Shown here piece by piece: positions 56,640 through 64,000 of a stretch of DNA of 64,000 bases. Every line of letters starts with the position of its first letter. Positions within the stretch are counted from its first letter, which is position 1. The notes beneath the pieces were generated by a model. It made no database searches and was not told where the DNA came from. It saw only the letters and a list, made by a program, of their open reading frames with translations. The DNA is from Diphasiastrum complanatum. Lineage: Eukaryota > Streptophyta > Lycopodiopsida > Lycopodiales > Lycopodiaceae. The stretch is taken from contig CM055095.1 of assembly GCA_029204225.1 (NCBI GenBank), positions 58,428,865-58,492,864 on the forward strand, read 5' to 3'. Position numbers and translations under genes: made by a program.

Positions 56640-57127
56640 TTTCGACATCATCTAGTTCGTCTCTCATTGACAAACTCAATGGAGATAACTACCATCTCTG
56701 AAAATTCAAGCTGAAGGCTATACTTCTAGCCAAAAAATTGTGGGACATCGTTGATGGCACAGAGCTCAAACCAGAAGGAGATGCAGCCAGCATCACCAAG
56801 TGGAGACTGAGAGATGGCAAAGCATTTGCCATGATTACCATCAACATCAACGATACTCAAATCAGCCACATACGTGCTGCTCAGACTGCTAAGGATGCAT
56901 GGAACATCCTAACAACTCTCTACGACATCAGAGATGTTACTTCTAAGTTACACTTGAGGAAGAAATTCTTCACCCTAAGGATGTCTGACGCAGAAACTGT
57001 TTCGAGCCATCTCAACACGTTCAAAAATCTTATGGAGCAGGTGACTGCAACTGGCTTAGTCATAGAAGATTCCGATGCACTCATGACTCTATTATCGAGT
57101 CTACATGAAGCCTACAAAATTGGATAA
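56640..57127 (+). pseudogene. Copia Gag, element C
   Basis: STSSSSSLIDKLNGDNYHL, a stop replacing Trp, then KLWDIVDGTELKPEGDA, DTQISHIRAAQTAKDAWNIL, RKKFFTLRMSDAETVSSHL and LMTLLSSLHEAYKIG followed by a stop. Very close to the Gag of element B; the stop at the conserved Trp and the truncation disable it. Confidence 0.88.
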
Positions 57128-57334
57128 TTGCAATTTCTACCCAGGAGCACCTCACTCTGTCAAGAGTAATTTCACTACTCCTACAAGAGGAGATCAGAAG
57201 ATTAGTATCCTCCTCAAGCTCAGGATCGGATCCTCAAGTTCTATATTAGAAAAATCAGAAGTTTAGAATTCAAGCTCTTCATCATTCCAACCAATGCAAA
57301 AACTTTTCTGTAGATACTCAATATAGAAGGTTGC

Positions 57335-58468
57335 ATGATTCTTGACAAATCCCAAAAGGTTCTAGCCCACAGAAGAAGAAGCAACTATCTTTACAAACTC
57401 AGCCATTGTTACTCTTCTAACAGTCAAGCTCTTCACACGGCCACTTCTGAATCAGCTGATATGTTGTGGCATTTCAGACTTGGCCATCTTAATTTCAACA
57501 GTATTCAGCAAATGTCTGCTCAAGGTCTAGTACAAGATCTGTCTTCTGTCAGCAAGCCAACTTCTCCATGCGAAAGTTGTATTATCACCAAGCATGCTAG
57601 AAGCCCCTTCATTTCAGACTCAGTTCATACATCCAAGGGCTTGCTTGGCCTTGTACACAGCGACATTTTTGGCCCGATGCAGACTGCTTCCACAAGGGGA
57701 GCTCTCTATTTTCTAAACTTCATCGACAACTTCTCTCGAAGGACTACTACCTATTGTATGAAAAACAAATCTGAAGCATTTAAGCTCTTCAAGCAGTTCA
57801 AGGCGTCTACAGAAAATCAGACCCAGAGGAATATCAAGGCTCTATGCACAGATGGAGGGGGAAAGTATATGTCCACAAAATTCAAGGAGTTTCGCAAAGC
57901 CAATGGAATACATCAACAATTTACAACCAGCTATTCACCTCAGTCCAATGGTATAGCTGAACGGAAGAATAGGACACTCATCGAAAGTGCCAAGAACATG
58001 CTGGCACATGTCTCTCTTCCAAAGAAATTCTGGGCAGAAGCTGTTACTACAACTGCCTATCTGCAAAATCGATTCATCCCCAAATCCCTTAATGGCAAGA
58101 CACCTTATGAGGTGTGGACGGGATCAAAACCATCACCCAAAAATATTCGAGTGTTTGGATGCATCGCTTTTGTTCAAATCCTTGAAGATCTAAGAAGAAA
58201 GCTTGATGATAAAAACAGCAAAATGATTTTCATCAGCTATTTGCCAGACCACAAGGCATACAAGCTCTACGATTTGGATACCGAGAAGGCATTCACCAGT
58301 AGAGATGTCATTTTTTTGGAAGACCAGTTCAACGACCACAAGGGAAAAGCTATTGATAAATCTAACCCAAGGATCGAACAACCAAATTTTGATCCAGAGA
58401 TTCAACTACAGAATATCGACACTGACTCAGACAATGAGTCAGAACCTCAACGAGTCAACCCATATTAG
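57335..58468 (+). pseudogene. Copia integrase, element C (open frame)
   Basis: A 377-codon uninterrupted frame: pre-integrase (MLWHFRLGHLNFNSIQQMSA, CESCIITKHARSPF, with the zinc ligands intact), then integrase core (HSDIFGPMQTAS, LCTDGGGKYMS, NGIAERKNRTLIES) and PYEVWTGSKPS, followed by the C-terminal region to ESEPQRVNPY. The D-D-E acidic residues are in place, but the usual GGEY is GGKY. It starts downstream of a deletion and lacks a proper Gag-Pol context, so it is a preserved piece of a dead element. Confidence 0.88.
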
Positions 58469-58532
58469 AGGACCGAATTAGTTCAACCCAGAAGGTCGAA
58501 TAGGTCCAGACAGCCTCCATCCAGATTTATGG

Positions 58533-58713
58533 ATGATTCGGCCTGCTACTTTGTGCAAGAACTTGATGGAGAATCAAACATGGACAGTCACTAAGCTGCC
58601 AAAGGACCGAAACCCAATTCCATGCAAATGGATATCCAAGGTGAAGTATGACGCTGAAGGAAGGCTAAATCGTTACAAGGCCAAACTAGTCGCCAAAGGC
58701 TTTTCCCAGATTC
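58533..58713 (+). pseudogene. Copia reverse transcriptase start, element C
   Basis: Frame with NQTWTVTKLPKDRNPIPCKW and LNRYKAKLVAKGFSQI, the beginning of the copia polymerase. It stops at the edge of the LTR of E. Confidence 0.85.
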
Positions 58714-59621
58714 TGTAGGAAAAATAGTAATTATTCTTCCACAGAGAACACGATGAAAGTTTGAATAAATCAAACTAATATCAGTGTCTTCAATCGGGTC
58801 TGTATCTGATCTATGTACTAATAGAACAGTATTAGCTTTGATTGAATATGCTTGCGGAATAAAGAGACAACTTAAGGCAATTTTAGACAATAAAAAACTA
58901 TTGATCAAAAAATGAATTTTTATAACTCTAAATCTGAATCATCAGTATACATCTCTTGCTATCTTATCTCGTTGTTGTGTGCACATGTATTTATATTGCT
59001 ACAGGACAGCTCTTTTGGCCTTTTATTTACAGGTCGTTTGGCCTTTTAATGCTATAATAGTAGATATCTAACCATTTACGACGGTTGATATTCAAACACA
59101 CACTTTGTTTCCAGGGTCGAATAAATTCTATTCGTGAATTATTCGTGACAATCTATCTCTTCGTCTCAGCTTCGTGTTTCACGAATTATTTGCGACACTT
59201 GTCTCTTCGCGACATTTTCATCTTTTGTAGATTGTTTGCAACAGATGACAACTTTGAGCATGAAGAAGAAATCCAGAATATTTTGCGAATAGTTAGCGAC
59301 AGGTGAGCTTGAAGAACATTCCAGAAGATTATGCGAATTGTTCGCGACAATTTTGCGACATCTGAGGTTTGAACAAGAAACAAAATATTTTGCGACAAGA
59401 TTCCGTTCACGAATCTTTCGACCTTCAACAAAAAAGCCACGAGCTTCTACAAGTAACTGTTTTGCGAATCTTTCGAGTTGACTGCAAGACAAAGTTTGTG
59501 AATCCTTTGAGGTTGATCATGAATAAAAATGTTTCGAGTTCACGTTCGTTTCTTATTCTTTGTCAAGTAAACTACACGCTTTGTTAGTAGAATCAAGATC
59601 TGTTTGATCAGTTGTTCTACA
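58714..59621 (-). repeat. 3' LTR of copia E
   Basis: 908 bp, plus-strand bounds TGTAGGAAAAATAG and TTGTTCTACA, giving a TGTAGAAC/TGTAGGAA-like terminal inverted repeat. The flanking five bases on the left are GATTC; the right flank is outside the window. Confidence 0.88.
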
Positions 59622-60182
59622 GCTCCCTCTCAAAGTGGGCAGTTGGATTAACCCCAATCTTCTTCGCTGCTTCTCGAACAAAGCTTTACTGAGTGGCTTC
59701 ATAAATATATCAGCTGTCATTTCCTCTGTGGGTATGAAGACTGTCTTCAGTATCTTCTTCTCGACTAAGTCTCGAATCACATGATATTTGATAGTTATGT
59801 GCTTCGTATTTGAGTGAAATACGGGATCTTTCATAAGATAGATTGCTGAAGTGTTGTCCATTAACAAGACAAAAGGTTCAAAAATAGATTTATCAAATCC
59901 TTCCAACATCTGTTTAATCCAGATCAGCTCGTTTGCCATCTTGGTTGCTGCTACATATTCCGCTTCATAGGAAGATTGAGCTACTATTGTTTGCTTCTTG
60001 CTTATCCAGAGTATGGTTGCGCTAGATGCTAGAGTACAACCTCTTGTAATACTTTTGTTATCGTCCTTCATGGATGCCCAGCTTGCATCACTGTAAGATT
60101 CGATGTGAAATCTAGCTTCCTTCGAATAACACAGTCCATAGTCTTTCGTTTCTTGGAGATGTTGTAGTACTCTCTTTGCCAA
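59622..60182 (-). pseudogene. Copia RNase H, element E
   Basis: Open frame from AKRVLQHLQETKDYGLCYS through YSDASWASMKDD, AQSSYEAEYVAATKMANELI, LLMDNTSAIYLMKDPVFHSN and KHITIKYHVIRDLV to MKPLSKALFEKQRRRLGL. The D-E-D catalytic set is in place (YSDAS, EAEY, DNTSA). The frame runs on into the 3' LTR to 59553. Probably the best preserved retrotransposon domain here. Confidence 0.9.
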
Positions 60183-60800
60183 CTTCCAATGTAATGATCA
60201 TGGGTTCTGATTATATTGGCTCAGCTTGTATACTAAAAACGCTATATTAGGTCTGGTGTTGTCTGCTAGATATAACAATGATCCAATCAGCCTACAATAG
60301 GGTGTTTTGGTCATTCGTCCTCTTCCTCGAGAGTCTACGGACAATCTGCCTTGCTAAGTATTGTTCCAGGTATCATGGGAGTATGCACACCTTTGCATTC
60401 GAGCATATTGAAGTCTTCAATGATCTTTTGAGTGTACTTTTGTTGGTGAAGATACAACTTACCACCTTCAAAGTCTCTTTGAATCTGTAAGTATAGATAG
60501 ATTTTAGCTTCTCCTAGGTCAGCGATCTCAAATATTTCATAAATGTCTCTTTTGAGATCTGAAATTAACTTCTCTTATTGAGAAGATAAGTGTGTCATCA
60601 AAATAGACAACTAGAATGATTATTTCATTTTGGACATGCTTGATATAGAATTCGACTTAGCAAATAGAGGTTTGAAGCCTAAGGAACATAGTGCTTCGTC
60701 CTTCTTTCTATACCATTGTATGACTGCTTGTTTTAGACCATAAATGCTTTTATTCATGTGACATCCGTATTCTGGATATTCTTGGCTCACTAAATCGATG
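60183..60800 (-). pseudogene. Copia reverse transcriptase, remaining part of E
   Basis: Minus-strand text includes SQEYPEYGCHMNKSIYGLKQ, AVIQWYRKKDEALCSLGFKP and, near 60580, LVVYFDDTLIFS, where YVDD has become YFDD. Frameshifts separate these blocks. The N-terminal polymerase part is in the inverted block to the right. Confidence 0.85.
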
Positions 60801-61660
60801 GAAGTCAAAGCCAAATCTTGCACATGTTCGGACATTTGGATGCATAATGTATATGCACATACCAGATAAACTAAGAAAGAAACTCGATGAAAAGACAAAA
60901 CAAGGTTTTTTGGTAGGATTCGAGTTGCATTCGTCATATTATCGTGTCTATGTATCCGAAACTGACAAGATAAAGTTTGTTCCAGATGTTAAATTTGATG
61001 AGTCGAAATATATAGCAGACAGTGATCTAGTCAGCTATGAAATTCTCAAAAACTATTATGAGCTACCAACGACGATAGAAGTAAAACAAGCAAAAGATGA
61101 AAGAGAATTACCAAATTCAGAGGGAGGTCAAGATCGAGTACCTAACAGACTCGAATCGCCAGTTTGAATTCCAGCAGAAAAGCTCAAATCGGAATCGAAT
61201 TCGAAACTTGTAGAATCGAACTTGAAACCATCTGTGAGAAGATCAGACAGACAACGAAAACCACCAGAAAGATACAATCGGGATGTTTTTAACACAGCCA
61301 TCAAATTTTGTGGATTCTCTGATGAACCTCAAACATTCGAGGAAGCTATTAATGGACCAGATAAAGATCGCTGGATTCAGGCAATGGAGGACGAAATGTC
61401 ATCCATGTATAAGAACAATGTATGGACACTTGCACCTATACCAGATGGCAGAAAACTAGTTAAGTGCAAGTGGATCTACAAGATCAAAACAAGTCCTGAT
61501 GGAGAAAACATCAGATACAAAGCAAGGTTAGTTACTAAAGGATTTTCACAGAAGTATGAAATTGACTACAAATATACTTTTTCACCGGTAGTCAAACATA
61601 CATCAATTCACTTGTTATTTATGCAATGGCTCATGATCTAAAAATCCATATTGTGGATGA
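60800..61660 (+). pseudogene. Inverted block of element E (integrase tail and RT start)
   Basis: Plus-strand text, opposite to the rest of E: PNLAHVRTFGCIMYMHIPDK, then KQGFLVGFELHSSYYRVYVS (end of integrase), the spacer SVRRSDRQRKPPERYNRD, and the polymerase start VWTLAPIPDGRKLVKCKWIY, FSPVVKHTSIHLL, MAHDLKIHIVD. The missing pieces of E fit exactly between the integrase on the right and the YGLKQ region on the left, so the block was flipped in place. Confidence 0.88.
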
Positions 61661-61755
61661 GAAACAAGTTGCGGGTTTGCGTAGACTATCGGAAAATCAA
61701 CTCATTCACTATAAATGATCATTTTAGATATTCGAGATTTCTAAATAAGATTCTA
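61660..61755 (+). other. Gypsy RT-derived filler at inversion breakpoint
   Basis: Reads NKLRVCVDYRKINSFTINDH and then FLNKILKII followed by a stop. This is the CVDYRKxN motif of Ty3/gypsy reverse transcriptase and is foreign to a copia element. It lies exactly between the inverted block and the normal minus-strand integrase. Confidence 0.65.
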
Positions 61756-61769
61756 AAGATAATTTGATG

Positions 61770-62752
61770 TAGCCATTGCTTCTGTCCACAACTGTTTTGG
61801 TGCTTTTGTTGAGCCATCATACACCTTGCAGCTTCCATAAGTGTACGATTTTTTCATTCAACCATTCTATTGTGCAAAGGTGTGTAAGATGTAGTCTTTG
61901 TGTGCATAATACCTCGATCAGTACAAGTTTGAATTTGTTGGAAATGTTCTCACCTCCACGATCTGTGCGAATTTGTTTCAACTTATTGCCTGTCTGCTTC
62001 TCAACCCACTTCGTATACTCAACGAATTTCTCGAAAGCTTCAGATTTAGTACGTATAAAGTAAACTACAACAAACTTGTTGAAGTCATCAATAAACGTAA
62101 TGAAGTACTTTGCATCACCCAACGACAATACTCCGAATGGTCCACAAATATCTAAATGCACAATTTCAAGTACCTTAGTTGCTTTATAAACATCTTTACT
62201 GAAAGGTGTTCTAGTCATCTTGCCATTAAGACAGGATTCGCAGGTAGTTCGAATATCTCTACTTTTGATTTCGACTCCTTCAACTCTCTGACTTTTGTTG
62301 GCTTGATACAAGGCTTCCATGTTCATGTGACATAGCCTCTTATGCGACAGTATATCTGTTGATTCATGAGTTTGATTGGCTTGTTCGATTCTCGTTTGAA
62401 TGTTCAGGTGATATAAATTTCCTTCTTTGTTGCCAGAATCTTCCTCGAACAATTTACAAGAGTTCTTTGTGAAGGTTACTGACATGCCTGTATCGACTAT
62501 CTTAGCTATGTATAGAAGATCTTTGTCAAGAGTAGGGACATAGACAACTTCCTCCAGTTTCTTGTCACCCTGATTCGTGTCCAGCCATAATACACCAATT
62601 CCATCAACCACGTGCTTAGAACCATCTCCAAGTATAATGAATCTTGAATAGTTCGTCTTCTTATACTCAGACAATATTTGTTTCAAGGAAACAAAATGTG
62701 AGGTGGCTCCCGAATCTTCCTTGCTGCCTTGTCTTCTGCTGCTCTGGAGCAT
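61770..62752 (-). pseudogene. Copia protease and integrase, element E
   Basis: A 311-codon frame with protease site EDSGATSHFVSLK, then KDLLYIAKIVDTGMSVTF, pre-integrase LCHMNMEALYQ and zinc region CESCLNGKMTRTPF, integrase HLDICGPFG and IRTDRGGENIS. After that a frameshift hides the third catalytic residue (the expected glutamate region reads MVE then a stop, EKNRT-like, near 61850). Confidence 0.88.
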
Positions 62753-63198
62753 TCTGCTTTGTATTCAACATAGGACTTCTGCAAGGAAATAAACATATCT
62801 TTTATCTTTCGCACGAATGTGTTCATGTCTTTGCCATCCCATTGTAGGTAAGTTAATTGGTCTTCCAAGAACATGATATTATTACGAGATCAAGTCTCAT
62901 TCTTGGTTTGCAATTCTTCCCATAAATCTTTTGCATTCAAATTTGATGTAAGATCTAGCATTATATTGTCATGCACTAAAGACGCAATAATTGCTATCGC
63001 TTTGTCATTTTTTAAACTCCATTTTCGAAGTTCTTTGCCAGGAGTAGCTACTGCCTTCTCCTCTATTGATTCTACTCAGTGCCATAGACCTTCACCCTTC
63101 AATAAGAGTGAAGTCTTTCATTTCCAAATCAAGTAGTTTGGACCTTCAGGGTCCAAGATTGTAGTAATCTTAGTTTGCATATTGATGATGGACGACAT
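62683..63198 (-). pseudogene. Copia Gag, element E
   Basis: ATG at 63198: MSSIINMQTKITTILDPEGP, YLIWK then a stop; further on WSLKNDKAIAIIASLVHDNI, AKDLWEELQTKNET, a stop, then FLEDQLTYLQWDGKDMNTFV. It ends KAARKIREPPHILFP where it overlaps the protease frame, so the CCHC knuckle has been lost by deletion. Confidence 0.82.
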
Positions 63199-63328
63199 CT
63201 TCTAATTTTCTGAATCACTCCAGATAGCGGCTTGTTGATGGATGTATGAAGAATGTTGAGAGGGGTGTGAAGATACCACTATATCGACTCTGATTCGTTC
63301 TGATATCGTATAAGCTTTGAAGTTGTAT

Positions 63329-63375
63329 GCTCTGATACCACTGTATCAGATTTAATTCCGTAGGCTCTGATACCA
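63329..63375 (-). promoter_or_regulatory. Duplicated primer-binding site, element E
   Basis: GGCTCTGATACCACTGTA-type sequence occurs at 63363-63380 and again, as GCTCTGATACCACTGTA, at about 63329-63345. The copy at the LTR edge (TGGTATCAGAGCC on the minus strand) is the functional position; the other is a 34-bp tandem repeat of it. Confidence 0.75.
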
Positions 63376-63376
63376 C

Positions 63377-64000
63377 TGTAGAAAAAATAGTAATTATTCT
63401 TCCATAGAGAACACGATGAAAGTTTGAATAAATCAAACTAATATCAGTGTCTTCAATCGGGTCTGTATCTGATCTACGTACTAATAGAACAATATTAGCT
63501 TCGATTGAATATGCGTGCGAAAATTATATGCGGAATAAACAGACAACTTAAGACAATTTTAGACAATAAGAAACTATTGACCAAAAAATGAATTTTTATA
63601 ATTCTGAATTTGAATCATCAATATACATCTCTTGCTTGTCGTCTTATCTTGTTGTTGTATCTCTAATTGAGTGAGTGAGTTACAACAAGTAGTGCACATG
63701 TATTTATATTGCTACAGGACAAGTCTTTTGGCCTTTTATTTACAGGCCTTTTGGCCTTAACAGTAGATATCTAACTGCTTACGACGGTTGATATTCAAAT
63801 AGGCGCTCTGTTTCCAGGGTCAAATAGATTATGTTCGCGAATTATTCGTGACAATCTATCTCTTCATCTCAACTTTGTGTTTTGCGGATTATTTGTGACA
63901 CTTGTCTCTTCGCGACATTTTTGTCTTTCACGAATTGTTCACGACAGATGACAACTTTGAGCATGAAGAAGAAATTTAGAATATTTCGAACTGTTTGCGA
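63377..64000 (-). repeat. 5' LTR of copia E, truncated by window end
   Basis: Starts TGTAGAAAAAATAG and aligns with 58714-59300, with a few substitutions and small insertions (for example GCGAAAATTAT near 63512). Confidence 0.9.

Larger units (their letters stand above)
55834..58713 (+). mobile_element. Copia retrotransposon C, interrupted by E
   Basis: LTR 55834-56538, primer-binding site from 56539, Gag 56640-57127, a degenerate zone, then pre-integrase and integrase 57335-58468, and the start of reverse transcriptase 58533-58713. The text jumps from the first residues of the Gag zinc knuckle (LFCRYS near 57310) to pre-integrase sequence (ILDKSQKV), so about half the knuckle and all of the protease are deleted. 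It is the same family as the body of element B. At 58713 the LTR of element E interrupts the reverse transcriptase; the rest of C, if any, lies outside the window. Confidence 0.9.
58714..64000 (-). mobile_element. Copia retrotransposon E, runs past window end
   Basis: Two LTR copies (58714-59621 and 63377 onward, about 93 percent identical where they overlap) enclose a minus-strand copia interior: Gag (63198-62683), protease and integrase (62752-61770), an inverted block (61660-60800, plus strand), reverse transcriptase remainder (60800-60183) and RNase H (60182-59630). A polypurine tract (GAGAGGGAGC) precedes the 3' LTR, and the primer-binding site is at 63375-63363. The zinc knuckle is deleted and frames are broken. 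It interrupts element C, so it is younger. Confidence 0.92.

Overview
The window is nuclear DNA of a land plant, most likely one with a large, repeat-rich genome. It holds one intact, intron-rich nuclear gene in a landscape of decayed retrotransposons. The pentatricopeptide-repeat relic and the very long introns would suit a fern, lycophyte or gymnosperm, but that placement is inference only.

The one intact gene lies on the minus strand, coding from 50995 down to 28640. It is a mitochondrial class-2 aldehyde dehydrogenase (ALDH2 / maize Rf2 type) in 11 coding exons, 1635 nt, 544 residues. All splice junctions follow GT..AG and keep the frame. The catalytic and NAD-binding residues keep exactly the spacing of human ALDH2. 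A TATA-like run and a GA-repeat leader precede the ATG. Its introns are large: intron 4 is about 9.8 kb and holds two LINE copies in opposite orientation, a gypsy-type element and a further LTR element. Intron 2 holds a relic of a Penelope-like element, a class rare in plants. Introns 1 and 2 also contain tandem duplications.

Left flank (1-28300): an orphan 260-aa ORF; a complete non-autonomous hAT element with an 8-bp target duplication (1911-2869); a PPR pseudogene (4677-5270) cut by a minus-strand copia fragment (5271-7406), itself interrupted by a solo LTR (5661-6575); a non-coding LTR element (7407-about 9868); a near full-length dead copia element (about 9870-14897); more copia and gypsy relics at 15040-16310, 23150-24200 and 26040-28290; and poorly assignable repeat DNA between them.

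Right flank (51100-64000): promoter side and long CT microsatellites; then a plus-strand copia element (55834-58713) whose LTR matches the solo LTR at 5661; it is interrupted by a younger minus-strand copia element (58714 to beyond the window end) carrying an internal inversion with a gypsy-derived filler.

No RNA genes, CRISPR arrays or bacterial operons were seen. Apart from the ALDH gene, the coding sequences recognised are transposon-derived or pseudogenic.
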